This document shows, in pieces, positions 39,521 through 49,523 of a DNA stretch of 64,000 bases. The position numbers were made by a program, and so were the translations under genes. How positions within the stretch are numbered: the stretch's first letter is position 1; each line of letters starts with the position of its first letter. The notes below the pieces were generated by a model, which made no database searches, had not been told where the DNA came from, and saw nothing but the letters and a program-made list of their open reading frames with translations. The DNA is from Lactobacillus acidophilus (lineage in GTDB: Bacteria > Bacillota > Bacilli > Lactobacillales > Lactobacillaceae): positions 992,001-1,056,000 of the forward strand of contig NZ_CP139575.1 of NCBI RefSeq assembly GCF_034298135.1, read 5' to 3'.

Positions 39521-39655
39521 ATGGCACGAAAGAAAAGAAAGAAATCCGGTTTTCAAAAATTGACTATTGTAATGGCTTGGCTGATGGCTGTCATTACTTT
39601 AGCAGCTGTTGTCGTTTCTGTACTTGGTTCAATGGCTAGTGCAGGAATGTTTTAA
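39521..39655 (+). CDS. DUF4044 family small membrane protein
   Basis: This 44-residue protein has a very basic start (MARKKRKKSGFQ) and one membrane helix (LTIVMAWLMAVITLAAVVV). The ribosome site GTAGGAGGGT lies 8 bases before the ATG. It fits the DUF4044 family, whose genes usually sit beside the dcw cluster of lactobacilli. It has its own terminator. The role is unknown; division or envelope association is inferred from position. Confidence 0.8.
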   Translation: MARKKRKKSGFQKLTIVMAWLMAVITLAAVVVSVLGSMASAGMF

Positions 39656-39689
39656 AAAAAGACACGAGAAAATTTTCTCGTGTCTTTTT
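39656..39689. terminator. bidirectional terminator between DUF4044 and mreD
   Basis: AAAAAGACACGAGAAAA and TTTTCTCGTGTCTTTTT are perfectly complementary across the whole site, giving T-runs on both strands. It ends the plus-strand DUF4044 gene and the minus-strand mreCD genes. Confidence 0.88.
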
Positions 39690-39693
39690 ACTT

Positions 39694-40233
39694 TTATACT
39701 CGATATGCATTCAAATCTATTAAGAAAGGATAATCTTGTGCTAAATTACCCCAAATCCAATATAGCAGAACAAAAAATAAAATTGTCCAACCTAGATTTA
39801 CTAATAAACTCATTAAAAGCATATGAATTGAAATTGACGCAAAGCCAATCATTTTAAATACTAACCAACTATAAACGATAAACGCAGTCGTATCTATTAA
39901 AACTACAATTAATCGTGCCCAAAATATTTCAGGTAAAAAACGAGCAATTTTTTGGCCAGCCCAACAGCTAAGTGGCAAAAATACGGTATAAATACCGATT
40001 ATTCCATAAAAATAGATGTCGGCAATAATTCCTGTACCCAAAGCTAACCAAATTTCATTCTCATTAGTATCATCAAATAAACCAATTAACATAATACTAA
40101 TTGGCAAGATTACACTAAAAGCTCCATAGTTACCATAAGTCATAAATTGGTGTAGATAAAATGAACAAACGCCTTCTAAGACTAAAGCAACAAATAAGCT
40201 AATTGCTAAAACCCATTTACGAAAAACAGACAT
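39694..40233 (-). CDS. mreD: rod shape-determining protein MreD
   Basis: This 179-residue membrane protein has five to six helices and belongs to the MreBCD elongation complex. It shows the family pattern of an N-terminal helix (VLAISLFVALVLEGVCSFY) and LGTGIIADIYFYGIIG in the middle. The ATG shares a base with the mreC stop (TAATG), and a terminator follows. Confidence 0.9.
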   Translation of the reverse strand: MSVFRKWVLAISLFVALVLEGVCSFYLHQFMTYGNYGAFSVILPISIMLIGLFDDTNENEIWLALGTGIIADIYFYGIIGIYTVFLPLSCWAGQKIARFLPEIFWARLIVVLIDTTAFIVYSWLVFKMIGFASISIHMLLMSLLVNLGWTILFFVLLYWIWGNLAQDYPFLIDLNAYRV

Positions 40234-41084
40234 TAATTAGCCACCTGTCTTTCAATAACTGTTACAACTGATGGATCATTAATATTACCTGCTGGCTTAA
40301 TTCTAATCTGATCTGATAAACCAAATGAATCACGAGTTGTAGTAGTTACTGTACCAATCAAAAGTCCTTTAGGAGAATTGCCTCCCATACCACTAGTATA
40401 AACACGTGTACCGGCTTTTAATTTTTGACCATCAACTACTTGAGTAAAGGCCAGATTATTATTATTAGTTACAGTAATAATTCCATGAACTGTTTTACCA
40501 CTAGCTGCATCTGCTTGAACTGAAAAACGGTTAGCTGATTCATCAGTTGTAGTAATTAATTCCACCTTCGATGAAGCAGCATTGGTTTCAATGATTCTAC
40601 CAATGACACCGCCACCACACATTACGGCCATATTCTTTTTAATTCCAGCAGAACTACCTTTATCTATTGTCAATAAATCTGACCAAGTATCAGGTGCACG
40701 AGAAATAACTGAGGCATTAACTAAAGTATAGCCACTTAATGTATCTCTTAATTTTAATGCTGATTTTAATTGACTATTTTCTTTTTCTAATACTGAATTT
40801 CTCGCTTTAGTTTGACCTAAGTTAGTAACTTCGCGTTTTAAATGATTATTTTCTTCTTGAGTATTTAAAATATCATGAACACTATTTAGACCGCCCGATA
40901 TAAAGCCAACAGGAACATCTACGATTCTAGTTCCCCAAGCAACAACATCATTGCCTAAACTTTGAATTAATAATGGCGTGTTACGCTTATTGCGCAAATT
41001 AACACTCCCACCTAAAACGGCCAAAATAACAACAACTATAATAAATGCTGATAATAATTTTTTGTTTTGTAGAAATTTTTTCAT
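40233..41084 (-). CDS. mreC: rod shape-determining protein MreC
   Basis: This 283-residue bitopic protein links cytoplasmic MreB to the outer wall enzymes. One N-terminal membrane helix (LLSAFIIVVVILAVLGG) is followed by a coiled coil (about residues 75-112) and the MreC beta domain with VISRAPDTWSDLLTIDKGSSAG, seen in two parts. The start is ATG 41084 after TAGGATAAA. A terminator stands between mreB and this gene, so expression may be partly uncoupled from mreB. Confidence 0.93.
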   Translation of the reverse strand: MKKFLQNKKLLSAFIIVVVILAVLGGSVNLRNKRNTPLLIQSLGNDVVAWGTRIVDVPVGFISGGLNSVHDILNTQEENNHLKREVTNLGQTKARNSVLEKENSQLKSALKLRDTLSGYTLVNASVISRAPDTWSDLLTIDKGSSAGIKKNMAVMCGGGVIGRIIETNAASSKVELITTTDESANRFSVQADAASGKTVHGIITVTNNNNLAFTQVVDGQKLKAGTRVYTSGMGGNSPKGLLIGTVTTTTRDSFGLSDQIRIKPAGNINDPSVVTVIERQVAN

Positions 41085-41102
41085 TAAGAATTTATCCTAA
41101 AG

Positions 41103-41128
41103 AAAAACCGGCAACAGCCGGCTTTTTT
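41103..41128 (-). terminator. terminator between mreB and mreC
   Basis: On the minus strand GCCGGC-TGTT-GCCGG is followed by TTTTTC, directly after the mreB stop and 19 bases before the mreC start. It is short but GC-rich, so read-through is probably partial. Confidence 0.75.
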
Positions 41129-41129
41129 A

Positions 41130-42134
41130 TTATTTGCGACTTCTACGCATTACTTCAATATTTTTAAGTGATTCACCAGTACCAATTGCTACACAATCAA
41201 GTGGATCTTGAGCAATAAATACAGGAACCTTGGTTGCTTCAGAAATAACTTCTGGCAAGTTCTTAAGAAGAGCTCCACCACCAGTTAATACGATACCATG
41301 ATCGATAACATCGGCAGCAATTTCAGGTGAAGTTTGTTCCAAAGTCTCTTTGATTGCAACAATAATATCTTGAACAACATCTTGAATTGCCTTAGCAATA
41401 TCAACTGCATCAACATCAACTGACTTTGGTAAACCAGTAACTAAATCACGACCACGGATATTCATTGATTCGATATCTTTGGCCTTTTCAATAGAAGCTG
41501 AACCAATTTGAATCTTAATATCTTCAGCAGTTCTTTCACCAATTAATAAGTTAAAGTTTGAGTGAATGTAATTGATGATTGAATTATTAAACTTGTCACC
41601 TGCTTGACGAATTGAAGTTGATGACACGATACCACCTAATGAAATTGTAGCAACATCAGTAGTACCACCACCAATATCAACAACCATTGAACCAGTAGGA
41701 TCCATAACTGGAAGTCCTGCACCAATAGCTGCAGCAAATGGTTCTTCAATCACAAATGCTTCACGTGCACCAGCTACTCTAGCTGCATCAATAACAGCAC
41801 GCTTTTCAACTTCAGTAACACCTGAAGGAACACATACCATTACTGAAGGCTTAGAATTACCAACAGTCTTTTCCATAAAGTATTTAAGCATAGCAGCAGT
41901 CGTATCGTAATCAGCAATTACACCGTCTTTCATAGGACGGATAGCTACGATAGTACCTGGTGTTCTACCAATCATTTCTTTGGCTTCTGAACCCACTGCA
42001 ATTACTTCACCTGTTTGTGTGTTCTTTGCTACTACGGAAGGTTCTCTTAAAACAATACCTTTACCTTCCATATAAACGAGTGTATTGGCTGTACCTAAAT
42101 CGATACCAATATTTTTTGTACCTAATCCAAACAC
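41130..42134 (-). CDS. mreB: cell shape protein MreB
   Basis: This 334-residue bacterial actin directs lateral wall synthesis. The actin-fold motifs are all present: [33 protein letters not shown] and [14 protein letters not shown]. The start is GTG 42134 after AAGGAG. This copy is next to radC and mreCD, the canonical mreB site; a second copy at 59.4 kb belongs to the mbl-like group by position. Confidence 0.95.
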   Translation of the reverse strand: MFGLGTKNIGIDLGTANTLVYMEGKGIVLREPSVVAKNTQTGEVIAVGSEAKEMIGRTPGTIVAIRPMKDGVIADYDTTAAMLKYFMEKTVGNSKPSVMVCVPSGVTEVEKRAVIDAARVAGAREAFVIEEPFAAAIGAGLPVMDPTGSMVVDIGGGTTDVATISLGGIVSSTSIRQAGDKFNNSIINYIHSNFNLLIGERTAEDIKIQIGSASIEKAKDIESMNIRGRDLVTGLPKSVDVDAVDIAKAIQDVVQDIIVAIKETLEQTSPEIAADVIDHGIVLTGGGALLKNLPEVISEATKVPVFIAQDPLDCVAIGTGESLKNIEVMRRSRK

Positions 42135-42176
42135 AAAAATCTCTCCTTAATCGTTGCGGTCTCTAAATCTTGAATA

Positions 42177-42185
42177 ATTATAGCA
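42177..42185 (-). promoter_or_regulatory. extended -10 promoter of mreB
   Basis: TGCTATAAT lies on the minus strand 43 bases before the mreB start. No good -35 is seen at 17 bp, as is common with extended -10 promoters. Confidence 0.55.
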
Positions 42186-42229
42186 TACTATAACTTTAAA
42201 GGTGATTTTCGCGCGAATTTTAAAGAAGT

Positions 42230-42853
42230 TTAAAACAATTTTTCTTCACGCATGCTCAAATATCGTCCTTGCCCCACAATAAAATGATCTAAAAAATCTA
42301 TTTTCATCATTTTTGCGGCTTCAAATAGATCTTCCGTCAACTCAAAATCACTAGAAGACGGTGTCAATTTGCCACTAGGATGATTATGAACAATGAAAAT
42401 CCCTGAACAGCCATAGATTACAGCCCAGCGAAAAATTTCGCGTGGATGAGCAAATGATCTGTTTAAAGTTCCTTGAAAAAGCTTCTTTTCAGCAATAATG
42501 TGATTACTATTATCAATATATAGCGCCCATAATTCTTCTTGCTTATGACCTGCTAGCTTATCAGCCAGATACGTACCAAGTTCTACACTAGATGTCAATG
42601 CAGTTTTACGTTTAGGCGAAGCCATACGTAAACGATCTAGCAACTCTTCTGCTGCAATTGCAATGTCACTTGAACAATCTGGTCCTGTAACAAATTTAAG
42701 CAAATCGTCAAAAGAAACTATTTTTCTATCTTTTAAAAATTTTTCTAACTCATAAAAATTGTCAATACCTTTATCTTTAATCTGATCAGATAACTTCATT
42801 GCCAATTCAAAATCTGTATTAACAAAGTAATGACTTGAAATTTGATCTCTCAT
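42230..42853 (-). CDS. radC: RadC family JAB-domain protein
   Basis: This 207-residue protein has the MPN/JAB metalloprotease-like domain of RadC. The metal ligands are in FIVHNHPSGKLTPSSSDFE (about residue 154) and the upstream Glu lies in EELWALY. The N-terminal part is more divergent than in Bacillus. Despite the old name, a direct DNA-repair role is not established. The start is ATG 42853 after GAGGAGG; the upstream ATG at 42868 would include that site. Confidence 0.9.
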   Translation of the reverse strand: MRDQISSHYFVNTDFELAMKLSDQIKDKGIDNFYELEKFLKDRKIVSFDDLLKFVTGPDCSSDIAIAAEELLDRLRMASPKRKTALTSSVELGTYLADKLAGHKQEELWALYIDNSNHIIAEKKLFQGTLNRSFAHPREIFRWAVIYGCSGIFIVHNHPSGKLTPSSSDFELTEDLFEAAKMMKIDFLDHFIVGQGRYLSMREEKLF

Positions 42854-42889
42854 ACAATTCCTCCTCATTACTTATTACGTAAAAAAGAG

Positions 42890-43567
42890 TTAAATTTTCT
42901 TCAAGAATTCTAAAAAGCTATCACAAATCATTACGGCATTTTGACGATCCTTGTCTGTTGGCGCAATCAAATCTGGGATCATCACGCATTTCAGCCCAGC
43001 ACTAGTTGCTGCTTGCACACCAGTAGATGAATCCTCAAAAACCAAAATATTTTCTTTAGGAAGATTCATCTTTCTGGCTGCTGCCAGATAAATATCTGGA
43101 GCCGGCTTTGCCTTAATATGCCCTTTTTGCACATCTAAATAACTAAGATGAAAATCAAAATAATTTCTAATCCCAGTTTTCCAGAGCACATGTTGTAATA
43201 CATCTTCATAATTACTTGATGCAATCGCCATGTGTAATCCACGCTTTTGAAATTCATCTAAGGCCTGTTGTACGCCTTTTTGCAGTTTTAATTTTCCTTG
43301 ATCGGTCCACTGCCAGACCAGATCATCAGTCCTTTTAATAAATCGGTCGCGAGCCTCTTCAGTTTTAAAATACTTATGATAAAAATCTTGCATTTCTTTA
43401 ACTGTAGCACCTGTTAATTCTAGATACGAATCTCTCGGCGTATTAATATTTTCTTCTTCTGCGGCTTGAATATTTGCATCCCAGTATAATTTTTCTGAGT
43501 TAACAAGTAAGCCGTCCATATCAAAAATCACGCCTTTAATATTGTCATCTATTCCTTTAACGCGCAT
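42890..43567 (-). CDS. HAD superfamily (subfamily IA) phosphatase
   Basis: This 225-residue HAD hydrolase resembles beta-phosphoglucomutase or GS1-type sugar phosphatases. The nucleophile motif FDMDG is at residues 15-19, then IASSN, the lysine in HIKAKPAPDIYLAAA, and VFEDSSTGVQAA. A helical cap lies between motifs 1 and 2. The substrate cannot be read from sequence. It overlaps the restored end of folC by 11 bases and precedes radC. Confidence 0.87.
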   Translation of the reverse strand: MRVKGIDDNIKGVIFDMDGLLVNSEKLYWDANIQAAEEENINTPRDSYLELTGATVKEMQDFYHKYFKTEEARDRFIKRTDDLVWQWTDQGKLKLQKGVQQALDEFQKRGLHMAIASSNYEDVLQHVLWKTGIRNYFDFHLSYLDVQKGHIKAKPAPDIYLAAARKMNLPKENILVFEDSSTGVQAATSAGLKCVMIPDLIAPTDKDRQNAVMICDSFLEFLKKI

Positions 43568-44827
43568 TCTTTCGCCTCTTCCAATTTAAAATTGCACTTA
43601 CTAAATAAAAAGAACCTGTGACAAGTAATACATCATTATCTGCCATTTTATTTTTCAATTTAGTAAACCCAGACCGATAATCTCTGTCATAATTATATCT
43701 TCTTTCCACGTCAATTGGAAAATCATTTTTTTCGCAGTTCGCGCATATGACAACGTGGTAAGTAACACATCATCGTCTTTATTGAATAAACTAAATACTT
43801 GCTCCAAATCTTTATCTTTCATCATTGTAATTAGAGCATGTACGTGTCCACCACGCTTTTGAGCAAGCTGATGAACTGTATTAAGCAGATTGGTCATCGC
43901 CTGAATATTATGCGCACCATCTAAAATAACCAATGGTTTTTGCTCCAAAATATGATAACGTCCCGGAATAATTGTTTGATCAATTGCATTTTCAATGTCT
44001 TCATCACTTAACTTCAAATTCAATAATGAAAAAGTTTTAAAGGCAACTGCAATATCATATGCTTCAACTTGCGCACGTAATACAAAATTCAACTTATACT
44101 GTGAATCGATATAATGGATTTTCTGATCAATGCTCACATTGAAATCTTTACCTAATAAATAGATAGGCGCATCTTCTATCTTGGCTTTTTGTTCTAAAAT
44201 TGGCAAAACATTTTTAGGAATATTCCCTAATATTACAGGTCGATTATGCTTAATAACTCCACTTTTTTCACGTGCAATATCTTGGATTGTAGGTCCAATA
44301 ATTTGTTCATGATCTAAACCAATCGTTGTAATAATACTTGCCTCGGGCATAATTACATTAGTTTTATCATGCTCACCACCAATACCAACTTCAATTACAG
44401 CATAATCACACTTTTTTTGGGCAAAGTATACAAAAGCTAAAGCAACTTCATATTCAAAAGTAACTAAAGAAAAGGCTGAATCTTCTTCTTGCAGTTCTTC
44501 ATAAGCTTTTTGAACAATGTTAGCTACTACAATCAAATCTTGATCACTAATGTCTTGATTATCTAACTGAATTCGCTCATTAAATCGATAGACATAAGGT
44601 GATACAAAAAGGCCAGCCTTTTGACCGGCCTTTTTTAGTAGATTTGATAAATAGTAGGAAGTTGAACCTTTACCATTTGTACCCGTAATATGAATTGTTT
44701 TTACCTGATTTTGCGGATTACCTAATTTTTTTAACAATCTTTTGATAAAGGATAGATCATTTTTAGGATGTAAATGTGGCAAAGAATACAGATAATCAAT
44801 TATTTTTTGAGCACTAGTAAACTTCAA
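43557..44827 (-). CDS. folC: folylpolyglutamate synthase, frameshifted near the 3' end
   Basis: FolC adds glutamates to folates; dual dihydrofolate synthase activity is possible. It has IHITGTNGKGSTSYYL (about residue 45), the conserved GLDHEQIIG and VILDGAHNIQAM. The open frame ends early at 43655 with a tail unlike the family. Adding one A to the A7 run at 43726-43732 restores NDFPIDVERRYNYD, SGFTKLKNKM and VLLVTGSFYLVSAI, the normal FolC end, stopping at 43557. The intact length would be 423 residues. The start is TTG 44827, directly after the valS stop. It is either a read error or a recent loss. Confidence 0.85.
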
Positions 44828-47467
44828 TTATTTACTCTCTTTCAAATCTTGAATTCTTTCACGAACACCGCTTAATTGACTTTCGTAGTCAGCCATCTTT
44901 TCCTTTTCTTTATTGACTACTGCTTCTGGAGCATGATCAACAAATCCTTTATTAGAAAGCTTCTTTTCGCAACGTGCAACTTCATCTTCAAGACGCTTAG
45001 CTTCTTTTTCCATCTTAGCAAGTTCTTCATCAACATTAACAAGTTCAGTTAATGGAACAAAGATTTGTGCACCTGGAATAACAGCAGTCTTAGCAAGTTT
45101 TGGAGCTTCGATATCTGCAGAAACTTCAAGCTTCTTTGGATGCAAGAAGTTTTCAACATAATCAACGTTTTCATCTAAGATATGCTTGTTGTTGAGATCA
45201 TCAAGCTTAATCATGATGTCAATTTCTGAAGACATTGGAGCATTAACTTCCATACGGATATTACGAACAGCCTTAATTACTTCAATTAAGAAATCCATTT
45301 CTTGATCGGCAGTCTTGTTTTCAAATTCTTTGTGAGTTACTGGATATGATGCAGTCATGATTGACTTGCCTTCATGAGGCATTGAAAGCCATAACTTTTC
45401 AGTTACGAATGGCATAATTGGGTGCATCAAACGTAAGATTTGATCAAGAATCCAGATTAAGTTTTCTTGCTTTCTTGCCTTTAATTCTTCATCATCGCCA
45501 TTTAAAGCAACCTTAGAAATTTCAATATACCAATCACAGAAGTCATTCCAAATAAAGTTGTAAGCTTCTCTTCCTGCTTCACCGAATTGATATTCACCAA
45601 ACAAGCGAGTTACTTCACCAATTGTGTGGTTCAAACGATCAAAGATCCATTTGTCTGATAAGTCAAATTTGGAAGTATCTGGCATATGAGCTGGCTTAGC
45701 ATCTTCTGGCAAGTTCATAATTACGAAACGACTTGCGTTCCAAATCTTATTAATGAAGTTCCAAGCAGCATCCATCTTGGTGTAGCTGAAACGAGTATCT
45801 TGACCAGGAGCAGTACCGTTCAAAAGAAACCATCTAAGAGCATCAGCACCATATTTGTCAATTACGTCCATTGGATCAATACCGTTACCCAATGATTTAG
45901 ACATCTTTCTACCTTGTTCATCACGAATAAGACCGTGTAAAACAACGTCCTTGAATGGTCTTTCCTTAGTAAAGTGAAGACTTTGGAAAATCATTCTTGA
46001 TACCCAGAAGAAGATAATGTCGTAACCGGTAACTAATGCATTAGTTGGGAAATAACGCTTGAAGTCTGGATTATCAGTGTCTGGCCAACCCATAGTTGAA
46101 AATGGCCAAAGAGCACTTGAGAACCAAGTATCAAGAACATCTGGATCTTGCTCCCAGTTTTCAATATCCTTAGGAGCTTCTTCACCTACGTAAGTTTCAC
46201 CAGTCTTCTTGTTGTACCAAGCAGGAATACGGTGTCCCCACCATAATTGACGAGAAATTACCCAGTCGTGAACATTTTCCATCCAGTGGTTCAAAGTTTG
46301 TTCAAATCTTTCAGGAACGAAGTTAACCTTACCTTCAGATTTTTGGTTTTCCAAAACTTTGTCAGCAAGTGGCTTCATCTTAACGAACCATTGCTTAGAT
46401 AATCTTGGTTCAACTTGAACGCCTGAACGTTCTGAGTGACCAACTGAGTGAACGATAGGTTCAACCTTAATTAAGTAACCTTCTTCTTTAAGATCCTTAA
46501 CCAAAGCCTCACGACATTCGAAACGATCCATACCAGCATACTTGCCAGCTTCTTCGTTCATCGTACCATCATCGTTCATTACGTTGATACGCTTTAAGTT
46601 ATGACGGTTACCTACTTGGAAGTCGTTAGGGTCATGGGCTGGAGTGATCTTTACAAGACCAGTACCAAATTCTGGATCAACGTGTTGGTCTTCAATAATT
46701 GGAATATGACGACCAACAAGTGGCAAGATTAATTCCTTGCCAACAATATCCTTGTATCTTGGGTCTCCTGGCGCAACAGCAACAGCAGTATCACCAAACA
46801 TTGTTTCAGGACGAGTAGTAGCAATTTCTACAAAACCTGAACCATCTGCAAATGGATACTTAACGTGGTAGAAGGCACCCTTATCGTCTTTGTGAATAAC
46901 TTCAATATCACTAAGTGCTGTTTCAAGCGTTGGATCCCAGTTGATAATGTATTCACCACGGTAAATAAGACCTTCGTTGTAAAGTTGAACGAAAACCTTC
47001 TTAACAGCCTTTGAAAGTCCCTTATCAAGAGTGAATCTTTCACGTGAGTAATCAAGTGAAAGGCCTAATTTTGACCATTGGCTCTTGATAATATTAGCGT
47101 ATTCGTCTTTCCAGTCCCATACTTGCTTAACAAAGGCTTCACGTCCCATTTCATGACGATCTTTGCCTTGCTTACGCAATTTTGCTTCAACCTTAGCTTG
47201 GGTAGCGATTCCGGCGTGGTCCATACCTGGTAAGTACAAAGTATCGTAGCCTTCCATTCGCTTAAAACGAATCAAAGTATCTTGAATTGCTGTATCCCAT
47301 GCATGGCCTAAGTGAAGCTTACCAGTAACATTTGGTGGTGGGATAACAATTGAATATGGGTGAGCTTTTTTGTCACCAGATGGCTTGAATAGATCTTCAT
47401 CAAGCCATTCTTGATATCTGCCTTTTTCAACCTCATTAGGGTTGTATTTAGGTGCTAAATCTGTCAT
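44828..47467 (-). CDS. valS: valyl-tRNA synthetase
   Basis: This 879-residue class I synthetase has HIGH as LHLGH (about residue 45), KMSKS (about residue 522), an editing domain with [15 protein letters not shown], and the C-terminal coiled coil ([17 protein letters not shown]) that distinguishes ValRS from IleRS. The start is ATG 47467 after TGGAGGAA. A T-box leader controls it. folC follows without a gap. Confidence 0.97.
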   Translation of the reverse strand: MTDLAPKYNPNEVEKGRYQEWLDEDLFKPSGDKKAHPYSIVIPPPNVTGKLHLGHAWDTAIQDTLIRFKRMEGYDTLYLPGMDHAGIATQAKVEAKLRKQGKDRHEMGREAFVKQVWDWKDEYANIIKSQWSKLGLSLDYSRERFTLDKGLSKAVKKVFVQLYNEGLIYRGEYIINWDPTLETALSDIEVIHKDDKGAFYHVKYPFADGSGFVEIATTRPETMFGDTAVAVAPGDPRYKDIVGKELILPLVGRHIPIIEDQHVDPEFGTGLVKITPAHDPNDFQVGNRHNLKRINVMNDDGTMNEEAGKYAGMDRFECREALVKDLKEEGYLIKVEPIVHSVGHSERSGVQVEPRLSKQWFVKMKPLADKVLENQKSEGKVNFVPERFEQTLNHWMENVHDWVISRQLWWGHRIPAWYNKKTGETYVGEEAPKDIENWEQDPDVLDTWFSSALWPFSTMGWPDTDNPDFKRYFPTNALVTGYDIIFFWVSRMIFQSLHFTKERPFKDVVLHGLIRDEQGRKMSKSLGNGIDPMDVIDKYGADALRWFLLNGTAPGQDTRFSYTKMDAAWNFINKIWNASRFVIMNLPEDAKPAHMPDTSKFDLSDKWIFDRLNHTIGEVTRLFGEYQFGEAGREAYNFIWNDFCDWYIEISKVALNGDDEELKARKQENLIWILDQILRLMHPIMPFVTEKLWLSMPHEGKSIMTASYPVTHKEFENKTADQEMDFLIEVIKAVRNIRMEVNAPMSSEIDIMIKLDDLNNKHILDENVDYVENFLHPKKLEVSADIEAPKLAKTAVIPGAQIFVPLTELVNVDEELAKMEKEAKRLEDEVARCEKKLSNKGFVDHAPEAVVNKEKEKMADYESQLSGVRERIQDLKESK

Positions 47468-47482
47468 TAAAATTCCTCCAAT

Positions 47483-47712
47483 AAAAAAGTCCTAGACAAT
47501 ATTGTCTAGGACGATTTACTAACCGCGGTACCACCTATGGTTTAAGCATATAAAATATGCTTCTCTCAATAAGCGATAACGGCGCTGAAGTGTCCGGATT
47601 AACCTACTTATGTTCAGTTAATCAGCAATCAAGCTACAAATCAACTTCTGGCCTCTCAGCTTCAATGGCTTTTCTCTGTAAATAAAGTCGATTCCTCTTG
47701 ATTATGGCTTTG
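47483..47712 (-). promoter_or_regulatory. T-box leader of valS
   Basis: The minus strand has the T-box AGGTGGTACCGCGG (47523-47536) and the terminator GTCCTAGACAAT / ATTGTCTAGGAC with TTTTTT (47483-47512). Upstream lies a stem I region with an AGAGA bulge and a GTA (Val) codon in the likely specifier area. Uncharged tRNA-Val is expected to allow read-through. Confidence 0.92.
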
Positions 47713-47718
47713 TTTACG

Positions 47719-47727
47719 ATTATAGCA
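47719..47727 (-). promoter_or_regulatory. extended -10 promoter of the valS T-box RNA
   Basis: TGCTATAAT on the minus strand is identical in its nine bases to the mreB extended -10. The TSS is expected near 47712, giving a leader of about 245 bases. Confidence 0.6.
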
Positions 47728-47769
47728 TGAGTCTATTAATTATTGAAGTAGGTAAGGGATTTCAATAAT

Positions 47770-48030
47770 TTATTTGATTAAATTGATGTCTTTAGCACGA
47801 ACCCAAAGCCTTTTGCCATAGACACTGTAGTAGGTCTTACCATTATTTCTTCTTTTTTGACAATTTTATGACCATAACCATATTACTTAGTAAGCTTACC
47901 TCTTTATAAAGAAGCTATCATCTTAAACCCTTCAACAGTAGCTAAAATGTAACTCTTCTTAGATTTCTTATTCACAGTATTTGTAACTGCTAATTGGGTA
48001 GAACTTCTTAACATAAATTTTTTCACAAGT
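47770..48030 (-). pseudogene. remnant of a SLAP-type S-layer/surface protein gene
   Basis: On the minus strand the last codons before TAA at 47770-47772 encode GKTYYSVYGKRLWVRAKD, which strongly resembles the C-terminal SLAP anchoring repeat of Lactobacillus surface proteins. Reading upstream, the frame is broken: YGYGHKIVKK continues only after a shift in the A-rich stretch near 47850, with a stop before it near 47886. A further upstream frame encodes SKKSYILATVEGFKM and stops near 47910. No start or signal peptide remains. It looks like the decayed 3' end of a cell-surface gene. Confidence 0.5.
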
Positions 48031-48430
48031 ATAGAATTATTTATTGTTTTTTCTAAAAATTTTTAATATGGTAAAAGAGATATATTTATTAGAGATTTGG
48101 TAATGAGGAAATAAGATTTATGGAGAGCACTTCAAGCGTCATGTATTGGTTTATCTAATATATATAATTTAATAAAAACAAGTCTGAGCAATCTGACTTA
48201 AAACCAAAGAGTATGGAATTCAGAATAATTTAAAATGAATTTAATATTACCATAATTGACACAGATTTAGATTATAGTAATATAGCTATTCAATCCTAGT
48301 CAATGAATATGAAGAACTACTTTGATCAAAATAAAAGCACAAAATTCTCAATTAACAGAATTTCGTGCTTATTTCATTTGGAAAGCTAACCGAATTGACT
48401 TATTTTCTCTAGACTCTTCTAATATTTAAA
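48031..48430. other. AT-rich decayed region without a recognisable gene
   Basis: There are short broken frames on both strands and no family I recognise. The only ordered structure is an imperfect inverted repeat at 48335-48370 (AAGCAC-A-AAATTCT with AGAATTT-C-GTGCTT, 8-base loop, one mismatch), which could act as a terminator in either direction. Confidence 0.4.
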
Positions 48431-48645
48431 AAGAAAGTTTATTTAACATGAGCTATTCATAATCAAGTGAATCGTAGTACTCTCGCTCCAAATATTCACC
48501 GACTGCTTGACCATAAGTATCTTGATTATCAGTTAGTCGCCCCGTATCAGTTAAGACAGAATTATTTTCATCTATTTCATCAACCGGATCAAACAAAGAG
48601 CCCAAAATTTTCTTATTATTTAAAGACTACAATAAAATTACCTTT
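48431..48645 (-). pseudogene. 3' fragment of an unidentified gene
   Basis: The minus strand has a frame with protein-like composition (FDPVDEIDENNSV, TYGQAVGEYLEREYYDSLDYE read in two parts), ending in TAG near 48460. It is closed upstream by TAG after fewer than 60 codons and has no start codon or ribosome site. It is probably the tail of a lost gene. I do not recognise the family. Confidence 0.35.
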
Positions 48646-48766
48646 ATATTATAAGCAATTTAATATTCTACTAAATTTCCCCCAAAAAAATTTAAATATA
48701 CTTAGTACATTATGCTTGATGATGTTTCCATTTAGCAAACTTATATCCTTTGCTTCTTATAAATTA

Positions 48767-49477
48767 TCACTTTACATTCTCTATTTCATCTAAGCTAAGC
48801 TCAACATATTTTCCGCGTTTCAGATCAGCTGGCAAACATAACTTTCCCATCGCTAATCTATCCAATGCCATAACTTTCATCCCTACCGCACCAAACATTC
48901 TTTTAATTTGGTGATACTTTCCTTCAGATATTTCAATTTCAATCTCAGAAGTAGCATTTTCTCTATCCTGCTTTAAAATCCTCAACTTAGCAGGCTTTAA
49001 CTTAGTTCCATCGCCCAGTGTCATACCCGATGCGAAAGTTTTTACAGTTTCATCATCCGCTACACCCGCAATTTGCGCTCGATAAACTTTTGCAACATGT
49101 TTGTTAGGTGCTAACAACTCATGATTTAATTGACCATCATTAGTCAACAGAAGCAAGCCCGTCGTATCTTTATCTAACCTACCCACAGGGGCTATTCCTT
49201 GATAACGATCTTCAGGCTTAAGTAATGAAATAACTGTCTTTTGACTTCGATCTTCCGTTGCAGATAGCACGCCTGTAGGTTTATTCAACAAAAAGTAATG
49301 ATACTTTTGATAAGCTACTTTCTCACCATTTACAGTAACAACGTCATCTTCATTAATTTTTTCTTTTGGTGTTTTTACAGTTTTACCATTAACATCAACT
49401 AAGCCTTTTTTGATTAATTGATGAACTTCTTTTCTTGAACCAACATTCATGTTGGCTAAATATTTATCAATTCTCAT
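48767..49477 (-). CDS. 16S rRNA pseudouridine synthase RsuA family
   Basis: This 236-residue enzyme of the RsuA/RluB/E/F group has an N-terminal S4 domain (MRIDKYLANMNVGSRKEVHQ) and the catalytic aspartate in GRLDKDTTGLLLLTNDG (about residue 103). It probably modifies U516 of 16S rRNA. The start is ATG 49477. It is separated from thiI by a strong terminator. Confidence 0.92.
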   Translation of the reverse strand: MRIDKYLANMNVGSRKEVHQLIKKGLVDVNGKTVKTPKEKINEDDVVTVNGEKVAYQKYHYFLLNKPTGVLSATEDRSQKTVISLLKPEDRYQGIAPVGRLDKDTTGLLLLTNDGQLNHELLAPNKHVAKVYRAQIAGVADDETVKTFASGMTLGDGTKLKPAKLRILKQDRENATSEIEIEISEGKYHQIKRMFGAVGMKVMALDRLAMGKLCLPADLKRGKYVELSLDEIENVK

Positions 49478-49488
49478 ATTTCACCTAT

Positions 49489-49522
49489 AAAAAAAGCTAG
49501 AAGTCTGGCTTCTAGCTTTTTT
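49489..49522 (-). terminator. thiI terminator
   Basis: GCTAGAAG and CTTCTAGC form an 8-bp stem extended by A-T pairs, with loop TCTGG and T-runs on both sides, directly after the thiI stop. Confidence 0.85.
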
Positions 49523-49523
49523 C

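Noticed and set aside
39609..39857. Plus-strand frame over the DUF4044 terminator and mreD
   Set aside because: It crosses a strong terminator and is antisense to mreD.
48467..48793. 108-codon plus-strand frame
   Set aside because: It has no ribosome site and an AT-driven composition. It runs antisense to the gene fragment at 48431-48645 and into rsuA.
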